A DNA stretch of 64,000 nt from SIG78 sp036677805 (GTDB taxonomy: Bacteria > Verrucomicrobiota > Lentisphaeria > Victivallales > Victivallaceae): positions 310,001-374,000 of the forward strand of contig JAVBVS010000016.1 in NCBI GenBank assembly GCA_036677805.1, given 5' to 3'. The stretch's first letter is position 1, and the number at the start of each line of letters is the position of its first letter. A program made the translations under genes and the position numbers. The notes below the pieces were generated by a model that was given only the letters and a program-made list of their open reading frames with translations, searched no databases and was not told where the DNA came from. Shown in pieces: positions 35,101 through 43,814 of the stretch.

Positions 35101-35481
35101 CGGCCAGGTGGAAAACTCGAACTTCTCCTGCCGCGCCGGCGTCTTCACCGCCCCGGTGATCAGATCGATTTCACCGCGCTCCAGCATGGGCGCCATGTCC
35201 GCCCAGCTTTTGTCGAAGCCGACGTACTCGTATTTCCATCCGCCGTAAGCCGCCAGGCGCTGGAGATACTCATAGCCGTAGCCGGAACGCGCTCCGGCGG
35301 CATCGATCATATGATATCCGTCGAATTCGAAAAAACCGACCCGGATCGGCGGCGGCGGCGCCCCCGCGGACAAGTCACCGGCGAAGGATTCCGCGCCCGC
35401 GGCCAGCACCGCGACGACCATCGCCAGCAAGCAATTTAAAACCCCGCCCGTTGCGTTTTTCATATTTCGCGCCAGCATCAC
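32122..35481 (-). CDS. BvgS-like sensor with two periplasmic binding domains, PAS and GAF, no kinase core
   Basis: A 1119-residue membrane sensor. After a signal segment (about 15-35) come two tandem SBP_bac_3 domains (about 46-265 and 285-515) outside the membrane, then one transmembrane helix (ALLMLLTPLLLLIAALGGILL, about 530-550). Inside are two to three PAS-like units (one with TLVNRVAEALTGWPQAEAVG) and a GAF domain (about 925-1085, GAFGCYLLHLD). BvgS-type kinases continue with HisKA and HATPase, but here the frame ends in a short coiled coil soon after (ALKQAENSVRNEKRLK), without an H-box or ATP-binding domain. Either the output end has been lost or it signals through a partner. Confidence 0.8.
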   Translation of the reverse strand: MMLARNMKNATGGVLNCLLAMVVAVLAAGAESFAGDLSAGAPPPPIRVGFFEFDGYHMIDAAGARSGYGYEYLQRLAAYGGWKYEYVGFDKSWADMAPMLERGEIDLITGAVKTPARQEKFEFSTWPTGWSSVIMTVKAGNSRYAPGDYVNWNGIRVGMLAGTGRMAPFDALAREKGFTCQFREFRQIDELLQALQRGEIDAAVTGSRRTTDREWIYEQFGFQPVFLMARKGDRALLDKINAAQIALERDDPQWQRDLQVRYYGNFNSGSGIVFSPVERSFIAAAIAAKRVFRVLVQPDFRPYSRIENGKSSGIMEDILALLAERTGLDFRVLGPRDWQEYSTALGKGDCELLLDCRYDYAWAEQMGFYLTPPYLSASVSRLTRKTFSGTPRSIAVLAGTDVVANLRKKNAAEVAVVPYHTVDEVVAAVKNGDQDAAYLYTAVAEAALGGDSGHGLASDIMPGYLSQFAIGIANRADPLLVSIVTKAVRSLSQEDIEQIILKYSVRPVRQFSVRDWISANPIKALLMLLTPLLLLIAALGGILLSRRSAYRKAMVIKKIPCRYFVADYEGRILEYELGSLSGFIPTDRPFRKIADLPDAAMAARALKLIRQVLDDGKPANVEYAFGDSKRSATVSRLPFELFKRDTVVWISQDTTELQNTKENAQMLAERLNLTLQSIGDAVIATDADGRITLVNRVAEALTGWPQAEAVGRPHEEVFRIVGSDDEHVVSSPVWKVLSSGKIMTLPDHTDLVARNGKRYRIADSAAPIRAPEGNIIGAILVFRDVTEDCANRARLQEAVMLLEYAASLVRGASFRLQVKTREVTGSRDLGELWPVENGKLIAPERWVYGEDLAQFNRAFEEMVANGNANANCIDYRSVYYGEMRYYRLRATADRGDARKSGLVGVIQDVTEYNALTRNEKLLKECFERVFRETEPLAAIRQILEIIRAGVGAFGCYLLHLDLDCHTGRCVAEAHIGGDSSLFGPSRPQYKFDLFEPWLLLLKQHRMVMLPNAEDPAQLEQVGSRSAFWGGHHVKSLYCAGVWKDNQLWGDIGVVYLARRVRFSVHDVAFLRSASQLIGLILERKVSQSGLEVALKQAENSVRNEKRLKSCLSEIISNDI

Positions 35482-35747
35482 CTTTTACCATGAAAAAAAA
35501 TTTACCGCCTGCCCGTCCGGCCATAAAATATTGAACCCAACATCCGCCGGAAATCATCCCGCCGGCAGCCCCCCTCGGAGAGCGATCAATCCATGCATCT
35601 TTTAAATATAATCCTCTTATGATGAAAAACAAGGCACATGACGGCAAGGCAGTCGGATTTCCGATATTTTTTTACCTCAACCGCCGCCGCGCCAGTCAAA
35701 CCGGCGGGGGCGGCGGCATTCGGCATTGGCCGCATTTCCCGGCTGGA

Positions 35748-36554
35748 TTACAGCGGATAAGCGGAAAATCCGCCGCCATCGGATTTGACCGCAACCGCTC
35801 CGGGAAACGGAATGTGAGCACCCAATAATACCGCCTGATTTGCCGCAGCCTCCCGCAATACCGCACGACGGCTGCGGACTGCTTTTTCCGGCATCGCGTC
35901 ATAGCGTGCGCAATACTCCGGATGCGGCAACTGCAACGCCGCCGCATGGACGATATCGCCGGCGAAATAAAGATTGCCGAGTCGGTAAAGCGTATGCCCC
36001 GGCGTATGCCCGGATGCCTCGACGCCGACCAGACCGCCCGGCAATTCCCGGCCGAAGTCGAATCGGATCAACCGGTCGCGGTAAGGCTCCAGGCAACGCG
36101 CCAGTTCCGGACGGCAGGAGGCGTATTCGGCTTCGGCCACATAAAGTTTCGCCGCGGGAAACGCGGCCTTGCCGGCGGCATCGAGCAGCCCGTTGGCGTG
36201 ATCGGGGTGAATATGGGTCAAGAAGACGGCGTCGATCCTGGCCGGCGCGATTCCAAGCGCCGCCAGCCGTTCCGCCAAGGCCCCCCGGCCGGGGCCGTAA
36301 CCGGTATCGATCAGAATATTGCAATTCCGGCTTCGCACCAGAAAGACATTGACCGAGGCCGGAAACTGTTCCGGAAACGTATCGGGCAGCGGTTTTCCGG
36401 CGGCGGCGAAAAGCGTCCGCGGCATGGCGGCCGCCGCATCCTGAAGCGCCCAGACCCGGACCTCGCCGAACCGGAATTCCCGAACGCCTTCCGCGGCATG
36501 AATGATTCCCGCCGTCAGTCCCATCGCCATCAGCAGCCATAAACTTTTCAACAT
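35748..36554 (-). CDS. MBL-fold metallohydrolase, secreted
   Basis: A 268-residue metallo-beta-lactamase-fold protein with a signal peptide (LKSLWLLMAMGLTAGIIHA). The zinc motif HIHPDHANG is near residue 113, with a further histidine in SGHTPGHTL and an aspartate in YFAGDIVHA. NILIDTGYGPG is the usual first strand-loop. Related proteins include quorum-lactonase-like and N-acyl-hydrolase-like enzymes, but no substrate can be assigned. The start at 36554 places the signal peptide at the N-terminus. It is downstream of a GntR-type regulator on the same strand. Confidence 0.85.
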   Translation of the reverse strand: MLKSLWLLMAMGLTAGIIHAAEGVREFRFGEVRVWALQDAAAAMPRTLFAAAGKPLPDTFPEQFPASVNVFLVRSRNCNILIDTGYGPGRGALAERLAALGIAPARIDAVFLTHIHPDHANGLLDAAGKAAFPAAKLYVAEAEYASCRPELARCLEPYRDRLIRFDFGRELPGGLVGVEASGHTPGHTLYRLGNLYFAGDIVHAAALQLPHPEYCARYDAMPEKAVRSRRAVLREAAANQAVLLGAHIPFPGAVAVKSDGGGFSAYPL

Positions 36555-36591
36555 TTGCAGCCATCCTTCCCGATTGACGCCGGATGCGGCC

Positions 36592-37695
36592 TCATTGTTC
36601 CGGCAGCTCGTACTCCGGCGCACCGCCGGCCATGCCGCCGGGCAGCAGCCGCAAAGGCAACACAACCTGTTCCGGACTGCCGCCGGCGAGCAATTTCGTC
36701 ATCAACCGCCACCCGACCCCGGCCAGCTCATCGGGCGAATTGACCACAATCGCCGGGCGCGGCCGCAGTTCGACCGGGGTTCCGACTCCGACCACAGCCA
36801 CATCGCGCCCGACCAATCGCGAATGCCGCACCAGAACGCGATAGAGTTCCGGCAGCCAGGTCGTCGGCACAATCAACCCGTCCGGAACGGGGGCAGCGGC
36901 AAACATCCGTTCCAGTCCGTCGAAGAGTGCCCCTTCCGGCGGATAATGCACCAGCCAATGCGGCTCGATTTTGAGATTCCGTTCCGCCATGAACCGGTAA
37001 TATTCGGCGGTACTCTGGCGAATTTTCCCGGATTGCCCCGGCGGCTGATAGTCGACCAGTCCGATCCGGCGGCGGCCGCAACGCAGGAGATAATGGCACC
37101 CCAGCCGTGTCATGCCGACCGGAAAACGCACCGCGAAAACCTCCGGCGGAGCCGGATCGTTCCCCGAAAGCACCACGATTTCGCACCCGGAGCCGCGCAG
37201 CGCACGCACCAGCTCGGTTCCGGGCGGCATGGCGCAGAAAATCCGGCGGAGCCGCCGCTTTTCCAAGTCGCGCACATAATCGAAGACCGTCGCCTTTTCA
37301 TCGAAGCGGCAAATCTCCAGCGCCATGCCGCGACTCAGGCCCGCCTCGTAAAGCCGCGTCACCGTGCGATGGGCAAAACTGGGCCGCCGGTCTTCGCCGA
37401 AGCCCTCCAACTGATGACAGAAATCGGTTACCACCACACCAATGCGGTCTCCGCCGCGGCCGGGGACCGCGGCATCCCGACTCCGGAAATAACCGCTGCG
37501 CGGCTGCGCCGCCAGCCGCCCGGCGGCCACCTCGCGGCGCAGCGCGGCCTCGAGCACGACCCGGCCGAGGCCGCTCTGCCGCATCAGCGTCCGCAATCCC
37601 GGCAGCGCTTCGCCCGGAGCGAGCAATACCGTCCGGGTGTGAATGAACTCCTCGGCCCGGCGACGTTTATCGGCATTGATTCCATTATCTTCCAT
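36592..37695 (-). CDS. GntR-type regulator with LacI-like effector domain
   Basis: A 367-residue regulator like that at 25631 but diverged. The N-terminal part is a winged-helix (about 15-75: PGLRTLMRQSGLGRVVLEAAL, then RLAAQPRSGYF). The remainder is a sugar-binding LacI-type domain (DRIGVVVTDFCHQLE, RRRIGLVDYQ, VAVVGVGTPVELRP). The start at 37695 (MEDNGIN) coincides with the predicted transcription start; alternative in-frame starts lie at 37701 and 37743. It faces the pseudopilin promoter at 37811, and likely regulates that divergent operon. Confidence 0.8.
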   Translation of the reverse strand: MEDNGINADKRRRAEEFIHTRTVLLAPGEALPGLRTLMRQSGLGRVVLEAALRREVAAGRLAAQPRSGYFRSRDAAVPGRGGDRIGVVVTDFCHQLEGFGEDRRPSFAHRTVTRLYEAGLSRGMALEICRFDEKATVFDYVRDLEKRRLRRIFCAMPPGTELVRALRGSGCEIVVLSGNDPAPPEVFAVRFPVGMTRLGCHYLLRCGRRRIGLVDYQPPGQSGKIRQSTAEYYRFMAERNLKIEPHWLVHYPPEGALFDGLERMFAAAPVPDGLIVPTTWLPELYRVLVRHSRLVGRDVAVVGVGTPVELRPRPAIVVNSPDELAGVGWRLMTKLLAGGSPEQVVLPLRLLPGGMAGGAPEYELPEQ

Positions 37696-37701
37696 AACCA
37701 T

Positions 37702-37731
37702 AATATAGTTCTGGAGATAAGGAAATGCCAA
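37702..37731 (-). promoter_or_regulatory. Sigma-70-like promoter placing +1 on the regulator start codon
   Basis: On the minus strand TTGGCA (37731-37726) and TATATT (37707-37702) are separated by 18 bases. The ATG at 37695 begins six bases after the -10 box, the same geometry as at 7154-7189. Confidence 0.55.
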
Positions 37732-37810
37732 TCCGACGCGCAATCTGTGTATTTTTTTCTAAAAACTGTGCATAAAGCCGCATTCCTCTCGTCAAACCGG
37801 CCGGAAGGAC

Positions 37811-37839
37811 TTGATTTCAGCCCGATTTCAAGGTATACT
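37811..37839 (+). promoter_or_regulatory. Sigma-70-like promoter of the pseudopilin operon
   Basis: TTGATT (37811-37816) and TATACT (37834-37839) are separated by exactly 17 bases, giving a start near 37846 and a leader of about 37 bases with AGGAAGGAGAA before the ATG at 37883. Confidence 0.65.
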
Positions 37840-37882
37840 TGGAGTGTCGTGGAAAATTATGCACAGGAAGGAGAACGCCGGA

Positions 37883-38650
37883 ATGAGATCACGCCAATGT
37901 TTCACCCTGATAGAACTCCTGGTCGTGATTGCGATCATCGCAATTCTTGCGGCACTGCTGCTCCCGGCGCTCTCGGCCGCCCGGGCAACCGCCAAAAGCG
38001 CGGCCTGCATCAACAATTTCAAACAAATCGGCCATGCCGTTGTACTTTATGCCGGTGATTACAACGACTGGCTGGTGCCGGGACGCATTGCCGGAGGGAC
38101 AGCGACCTGGGCCAGCGAATGGTATGCCTTGCTCTCGGGCTACGCGGGGCAGACCGGTTCCGATGTCCGGGAACCGCCCTACGGCATTGATTTCCGGTAT
38201 GGCAAAACATTCCAGTGCCCGGCCGAAACCGCCACCGGATACAATGGCGTGACCTATACCAGCAATTATTATGCCATGGGCGTCCACGGCAGTGCGACGG
38301 CAAAATACCGGAGGCAATTCAAAATATCCGGATTCCCCGACCCGAGCGCAATCCGGCTGTTGGCCGATAACAACAGCACCGCCGGAACCCACGCCAGCAT
38401 GGTTGCCAATATCAGCTTCCGGCACGGCGGAGGAGAAAACCGCACACTCGATACCACCGACTGTCCCGCCCCCGGAGGCCAGAGTTCGGTCGCCTTCGCC
38501 GACGGCCACGCGGAATCGCTGGTTTTTCCGGCCTTCGATCCGGCGGCGGCGGCAGGCAGCAATGGCGCATCCAGCATCGGCTGGGGCTATGCCAACGGAG
38601 TTTCGACCGATATCGCGCTCGCCAATATGAATTTTGTGGAGGTGAAATAA
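37883..38650 (+). CDS. Prepilin-type protein, H-X-DG variant
   Basis: A 255-residue pseudopilin with N-terminus RSRQCFTLIELLVVIAIIAI and ALLLPALSAARATAKSAAC. The C-terminal region has RHGGG followed by about 20 extra residues before AFADGHAESL, so the H-X9-DG pattern seen in the other copies is stretched. AGGAAGGAGAA precedes the ATG. The last base of its stop is the first base of the next ATG (TAATG), so the next gene is translationally coupled. Confidence 0.85.
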   Translation: MRSRQCFTLIELLVVIAIIAILAALLLPALSAARATAKSAACINNFKQIGHAVVLYAGDYNDWLVPGRIAGGTATWASEWYALLSGYAGQTGSDVREPPYGIDFRYGKTFQCPAETATGYNGVTYTSNYYAMGVHGSATAKYRRQFKISGFPDPSAIRLLADNNSTAGTHASMVANISFRHGGGENRTLDTTDCPAPGGQSSVAFADGHAESLVFPAFDPAAAAGSNGASSIGWGYANGVSTDIALANMNFVEVK

Positions 38651-41600
38651 TGAAAATCCGGTCCGAAGTGCTGGCGGCGTTCCTGCTCCCGGTCCTGACG
38701 GCAGTCGCCTGGGAAGTCGGCGGTGCCGCCGGAATCGATCAATGGAAGCTCAAGGATCTGACCGCCGAACCGGCCGGTGACGCGATGCGACTGCGCGAAA
38801 CCGGCGAGCGCGGCTGGGGAACCGCCAAGTTGCGCATTCCGGTCCAAGGCGAAAAATACCTTCAGATTCAAGCCGGACGCAGTGAAAAACCCGAGCACTT
38901 CATGACCGCCGGCAATGTTTCCGCCAACGGCAGCATCTTCGGTTCATTGTTTCAAGGCTGGAACACCTTTGCCTTGCCGAAAAACAGTTTCACCCTGGCA
39001 CTGACGTTGCGCGGGCCGCGCGGCAGCGCCCCCGGCGGCTGGTATGACATCGCAACAATCCGCACCGTCACGATTCCGATCGGCGGCCTGACCATCGAAT
39101 CCGACCGGAATGTGGTGAAAATCGGCGATTCCTTCACCGTCAAATATTACGGTGAAACAAGTTCCGACACCATCGCGGTCCAGGCCTATTACGCCGGAAA
39201 TATGGCTCCGGTGAATTTCGGCGCCCCGATCAGTCTCAACGACAACGGCGAAAACGGCGACGCGAAAGCCGGCGACGGCATTTATACCGCCGAAATCAAA
39301 GTCGCTGCCACGGCCACACGCCTGCTCGATCAGGAGGACAAGGCGCTTCAAGGCAGTTCGCTGATCTTCGCAGCGACCTTGCCGGGCGGAACGTTCAGCT
39401 ACGGCACGCCGGGATTTGATTTTGCCGTCGCCACCGACAAAGCTGTTCCGGACGCCATTCCCAAGACCAACCCGCGCACCGCCGACAGCCGCGCCCGGTG
39501 GCAAAAGGCCATCGCCGGACAAACCAACCTGGCATTGGGCAAAAAAGTTGAATTTTCATTCCAGCCGAATTTCCGCAACACCAGCCGCGGCGACACCGAC
39601 GCCGCCGATCTTACCGACGGCAAGCTGACCGCGCGCAGTGACGACATCCTGCGCTTCGATGCCGCGGCGGTCGGCTGGCGTACCGGGGTCGATCTCTCCG
39701 GCGGCATCGATTTCATAGTCGATCTCGGCCGCGTCGAACCGGTCGACAAGGCCGTAATCCGCATCAACTGCGGCGAAAAGGTCAACCAATACCAGCGGTC
39801 GCCGAAAAGTCTCGCGGCATGGGTCAGCAAGGATGGCGAGCTGTTCTATCCGGCCGCACCGCCGATGCTCAAGCTCGAACCCGGCGAAAAAGACCAGAGC
39901 GACTTCCGGACCCAGTATTATCTGGAGGAGAATGACCGGGACATTTTCTGCTATCCGTTTGAACTCGCCATTCATGCCGATGCCCGCTACGTGATGCTCC
40001 GCATCGTCCCCGACGGCGGCAATCTCTACTGCGACGAACTGGCCGTTCTCAAGGCCGCGGATGCCGCCACCGTCTCCGCCGCACCCTACTCCTGGCCCGG
40101 CGAAAAACGGCTGACCGACGGCATCGTGGCGGCGCCGGCCGAAAACGGCAAATTTTACATCGCGGACAATATGGCCGCCCCCAACTACTTCCGCCTCCGC
40201 GACCTGCGCCCGGCTCCCGGCCGGTCCGAACTCATCCAGGTGGTCGAACTGCCCGCCGGCATTGAAGTCAAAGGCGAAGGCGTCCGCGCCGAAGCCATCG
40301 AACGCAACGGCACCCGTTATACGCGCTTCACCCGCGCCATTCCCGCCGAAGCCGGACAGCAGGCCGCATTTTTCGAATATCAGCCGCTCTTTTTCCAAGC
40401 GGGGCCGGAAGCCCCGCGGAATGGCGCCCGCGCCTATTTCTATCTCACCATCGACGGCCGGCCATCCCACGAGTCCGAGCGCGAACTTGCAGTCATCACC
40501 CTGCCCGAATGCACACAACCTTTTCGCGGTCTTACGGCAATAAGCCGCATGGGCATCGGCGATCAAGTCTGGCCCGGCTACTTCGACAACCTCCGCAAAC
40601 TCGGTTTTTCCGGGATTCAGATTTATCCTTACATGTACATGCGGCGCGGCGTCGACGCCTTCCCGGCCGATTACCGCGCCATGGCCGCCGCCGCGCGGGA
40701 ATGCGGATTCAAGATCGTGCTGGGCTTCAACGGCCTTGCGGAAATGTACCGCCGGGACAACCTGCCGCAAGACGAAATCTGGTGTCAATATCCGACGGAT
40801 ATCCCCGACCGCAATCCCTGTCCGAGCTACCGGGGCAAGAGCTATCAGGCCGAACTCGACAAAATCACCCGCGCCGTGATCGAATTCAAGCCGGCTTACA
40901 TCCAATGGGACGTCGAACACTGGGGCGGGTCGATGCCGCGCGTCCGGCAATGTTCGCGCTGCGCCGAGGGGCAGGAGAAATCCGGCAAATCGTGGGAGGA
41001 CTATCTCGACGACCTGAGCGTCGAACTCAATCGCGATCTTACCGCCGCGGTCGACCGGGGTGCGCAAACCGCCGGCATCCCGCGGCCGGAAATTTACAAT
41101 TACAACCGGCAGGCGCTGAACGAAAGCTACCACGGGTTTGAAAAATGGGCGCTCAACCGGCAATTTGTCGCCGGCCCGATGCCGAGCCTTTATGTCGCCG
41201 GCAGCGAACTCCGCGTCCACGACTCGATCCGGGGAAATTTCGAACGCCAGGAGGACAAAACCCGGCGTACGATCATTCCGGTCCTGACTCCCGGCACCTA
41301 TGGCGCGTACGAACCGTGGCATCTCGAAGCGATGATTTACGAAACCATGCTCAATGGCGGCGCCGGATTCTGTTACTACCCCTGGCGCGGCTTCGTCAGC
41401 CCTGTCTACTTCTACTATCACGCCCGAGCCATGAACCAGATCATTCGCTATCAGGATCTGATCTTCGGCGGTGAAATTTTCACCCCCGAATGCCACAATC
41501 CGGTCATGACCGTTTCCGGCGTCCGCAATACCGACGAGGCGCTGACGCTGATCGGCAACTACCGCCGCAGCGCCGACGGCTGCCGGATTGAGCCGCCGAT

Positions 41601-41718
41601 CGCCGGCGCCGCGGCCCGTGATGTTCTCACCGGATGCGAACTGTCCGCCGAAGAATTGACACAATTGTCCGTACCGCCGGGGCGTTTCCGGCTTCTCCAC
41701 TGGCGGCGCCGCCCCTGA
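38650..41718 (+). CDS. Secreted F5/8C-type and barrel-domain protein
   Basis: A 1022-residue secreted protein with a signal peptide (EVLAAFLLPVLTAVAWE). Residues about 290-475 form a discoidin-like domain containing NTSRGDTDAADLTDGKL and AAAVGW, plainly paralogous to that at 22398. A Ca-binding-like NDNGENGDAKAGDGIY stretch precedes it. The C-terminal half is a TIM barrel with PAYIQWDVEHWGGSM as the probable catalytic-strand end and a QCSRCAEG CxxC nearby. Enzyme class not assignable by eye. It overlaps the pseudopilin by one base and precedes an M28-like hydrolase. Confidence 0.7.
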   Translation: MKIRSEVLAAFLLPVLTAVAWEVGGAAGIDQWKLKDLTAEPAGDAMRLRETGERGWGTAKLRIPVQGEKYLQIQAGRSEKPEHFMTAGNVSANGSIFGSLFQGWNTFALPKNSFTLALTLRGPRGSAPGGWYDIATIRTVTIPIGGLTIESDRNVVKIGDSFTVKYYGETSSDTIAVQAYYAGNMAPVNFGAPISLNDNGENGDAKAGDGIYTAEIKVAATATRLLDQEDKALQGSSLIFAATLPGGTFSYGTPGFDFAVATDKAVPDAIPKTNPRTADSRARWQKAIAGQTNLALGKKVEFSFQPNFRNTSRGDTDAADLTDGKLTARSDDILRFDAAAVGWRTGVDLSGGIDFIVDLGRVEPVDKAVIRINCGEKVNQYQRSPKSLAAWVSKDGELFYPAAPPMLKLEPGEKDQSDFRTQYYLEENDRDIFCYPFELAIHADARYVMLRIVPDGGNLYCDELAVLKAADAATVSAAPYSWPGEKRLTDGIVAAPAENGKFYIADNMAAPNYFRLRDLRPAPGRSELIQVVELPAGIEVKGEGVRAEAIERNGTRYTRFTRAIPAEAGQQAAFFEYQPLFFQAGPEAPRNGARAYFYLTIDGRPSHESERELAVITLPECTQPFRGLTAISRMGIGDQVWPGYFDNLRKLGFSGIQIYPYMYMRRGVDAFPADYRAMAAAARECGFKIVLGFNGLAEMYRRDNLPQDEIWCQYPTDIPDRNPCPSYRGKSYQAELDKITRAVIEFKPAYIQWDVEHWGGSMPRVRQCSRCAEGQEKSGKSWEDYLDDLSVELNRDLTAAVDRGAQTAGIPRPEIYNYNRQALNESYHGFEKWALNRQFVAGPMPSLYVAGSELRVHDSIRGNFERQEDKTRRTIIPVLTPGTYGAYEPWHLEAMIYETMLNGGAGFCYYPWRGFVSPVYFYYHARAMNQIIRYQDLIFGGEIFTPECHNPVMTVSGVRNTDEALTLIGNYRRSADGCRIEPPIAGAAARDVLTGCELSAEELTQLSVPPGRFRLLHWRRRP

Positions 41719-41761
41719 AGACCGGCTGCGCCGTTGTCATTCCACCTTGGATACCATCATC

Positions 41762-43633
41762 ATGAACCCATCCCGCTTCCGAATGCTGACCGCTGCCCTC
41801 GACATGGCGCAGTGCGAACGCGACACCATGAAACTTTACGAACTTGAAAAGTCGGTCTGCCATCGCGATTTCAATGACTCCAGCCGATTCTGCGTGAAAA
41901 TGCTCGAACACGCTGGATTCTCCCAAGTCCGCCGCATGGCGATGAAAGCCGACGGCGTCAGCTCCGCGCTCGACTGCGTGATGCCTCAAGCCTGGGACCG
42001 GACCGGCCGGGCGAAGTTGACACTGACCGACCCCGATTTGCCGGACGCATTCCGGACTCTGGCCGACACCGAATCGCAGCCGCTGGCGCTGGTGACCTGG
42101 AGCGGCGGCACGCCTCCTGCCGGAATCGCCGCCGAACTCATCGACGGGAGCGGGTTCACCGCCGAACGCGACTTCCGCCGCGCCGCCGGCAAATTCGTGC
42201 TGCTCGATTGCAATCCCGGCGCGTACAGCGACTTCGCCCGGGCCGGCGCGCTGGGCCTCGCCTGTTACGTTGAAGCCGATGCCGAACTCTGTCCCGACGA
42301 TATCCGCTGGATGAACGGTCAGGGCCGTTTCGGCTGGTACCATCTCAAAGATGACCCGCGGATTCCGCTTTTCGCGCTCAGACCGGCAATCGGACGATGG
42401 TTGAAGCGGCTTCTGGCCGAACGCCGGCTTCACGTTCACGCGACGGCTCCGGTGAATATTTACGACGGCGCCATCTACACCGTCACCGGGCTGATTCCCG
42501 GCCGCAGCCGCCGGGAAGTGGCGCTCTTCGCCCATCTGTACGAACCCTTTCCCGCCGATGACGCCAATGGCGCCGCCGGGGCCGCCGCCATCGGCCGGGC
42601 CTTGACCGACCTGATCCGCCGCAATCGGTTGCCGCCGCTCGAAAAAGGACTCCGGGTGGTGCTCTCCATGGAGCGTTACGGCTTCGCTCATTATCTGGCC
42701 GCCCCGGCGCGCCGCCAACGGATTCAATGCGCACTCAACCTGGACAGCACCGGCCATCTGAGCTATCGCCGGCTCGGCATTCCTCTGGTCAGCCGCCAAA
42801 GCAGTTACGCGCTGCCGTTTTTCGGCGAACTGCTGCTTGACGAATTGATTCAGGAATTCGATCCCGAATTGCGGTATGCCGCAGCTCCCGGCAACCTCTC
42901 CGACGACACCTTCGGCTGCGATCCTCTGCTCGGAGTTCCGACCAACTGGCTCAAATCGGAAAGTCCCGGCTGCCATCATCACACCGGGGCGCTGTTTCAC
43001 GACGTCGACTGGGAGCTGACGCGACGGATGCTCGCAATCAACGCCGCCTATGCCGCCATATTGACCGGCGGCCCGGCCGAAGCGGCCGCCTATGCGATGC
43101 GAATCAGACACCGGGCCGCAGCCGAATACCGGCGTGAAGCCGACCGGATTGCCGCAACGGTTCAACACCACGAGTCATCTCCGTCAAAAGCATATTTTCA
43201 ATTACGTCAGTTCGCCGATTACCAGCGGCGGCGCTTGCTGTCGCTGAACCGGTTCGTCCGAAAGCAGCTGACCGGCGCGGCCACGCTCCGGCGAATTTTC
43301 GTCCTGCCGCAAAACCTGCCGTCTGCCGCCGTTTCCGCCGCCACGTCCGCCGCCGAAATCACGGCGGCCCGGCTGGTGGTCGCGCGCCGCAACGTCCCCG
43401 CGCCATTCAGCCTGGGACGCATTCCCGCCGCCGAGCGCCGGAAATTTCCGGGGCCTCTGCCGGGGCTGTTCGAATTTTCGCTTTTCGACGGCAAACGCAC
43501 ACTGTTTGACGTCGCCCGGATCGCCGAATACGTACTCGGCCGTCCCTGTACGCCGGAAACGCTGGATTCCGCCATGAATTACCTGCGCTATCTCGAACGG
43601 TACGGGTATTTGACCCTGAGCGAGTTGCGCTGA
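41762..43633 (+). CDS. M28-like aminopeptidase/hydrolase
   Basis: A 623-residue protein with an M28-type zinc peptidase core. The family's first metal region appears as VALFAHLYEPFPADDANGAA (about 255-274, H and D as ligands) and a later LKSESPGCHHHTG could carry the last histidine ligand. Homologues carry a PA-like insert before the metal motif, as seen here (about 80-160). No signal peptide is obvious. The annotated start at 41762 follows a TTG-opened frame; no good ribosome binding site is present. It ends the rightward module of pseudopilin and secreted F5/8C protein. Confidence 0.65.
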   Translation: MNPSRFRMLTAALDMAQCERDTMKLYELEKSVCHRDFNDSSRFCVKMLEHAGFSQVRRMAMKADGVSSALDCVMPQAWDRTGRAKLTLTDPDLPDAFRTLADTESQPLALVTWSGGTPPAGIAAELIDGSGFTAERDFRRAAGKFVLLDCNPGAYSDFARAGALGLACYVEADAELCPDDIRWMNGQGRFGWYHLKDDPRIPLFALRPAIGRWLKRLLAERRLHVHATAPVNIYDGAIYTVTGLIPGRSRREVALFAHLYEPFPADDANGAAGAAAIGRALTDLIRRNRLPPLEKGLRVVLSMERYGFAHYLAAPARRQRIQCALNLDSTGHLSYRRLGIPLVSRQSSYALPFFGELLLDELIQEFDPELRYAAAPGNLSDDTFGCDPLLGVPTNWLKSESPGCHHHTGALFHDVDWELTRRMLAINAAYAAILTGGPAEAAAYAMRIRHRAAAEYRREADRIAATVQHHESSPSKAYFQLRQFADYQRRRLLSLNRFVRKQLTGAATLRRIFVLPQNLPSAAVSAATSAAEITAARLVVARRNVPAPFSLGRIPAAERRKFPGPLPGLFEFSLFDGKRTLFDVARIAEYVLGRPCTPETLDSAMNYLRYLERYGYLTLSELR

Positions 43634-43644
43634 CCCGTCACCCC

Positions 43645-43661
43645 CCGGAAATTCCGGCTTT
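43645..43661 (+). terminator. Weak hairpin after the M28-like gene
   Basis: CCGGAA (43645-43650) pairs with TTCCGG (43652-43657), followed by CTTTTC. The one-base loop makes it sterically strained and the T-run is short, so this is tentative. Confidence 0.3.
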
Positions 43662-43814
43662 TCGCTTCCTCCCAGAACATTCCCGGATTTCAGCCAGTCA
43701 ATAGATGGAATGGATTTATCCGAACGGCGGCCGCGGAATCGGCGGATGGGGCAATCCCGCAATACGGCAACCGGATTCCGGTCATGGCGTAATATTCAAC
43801 GGGGAGGAAGGGAA

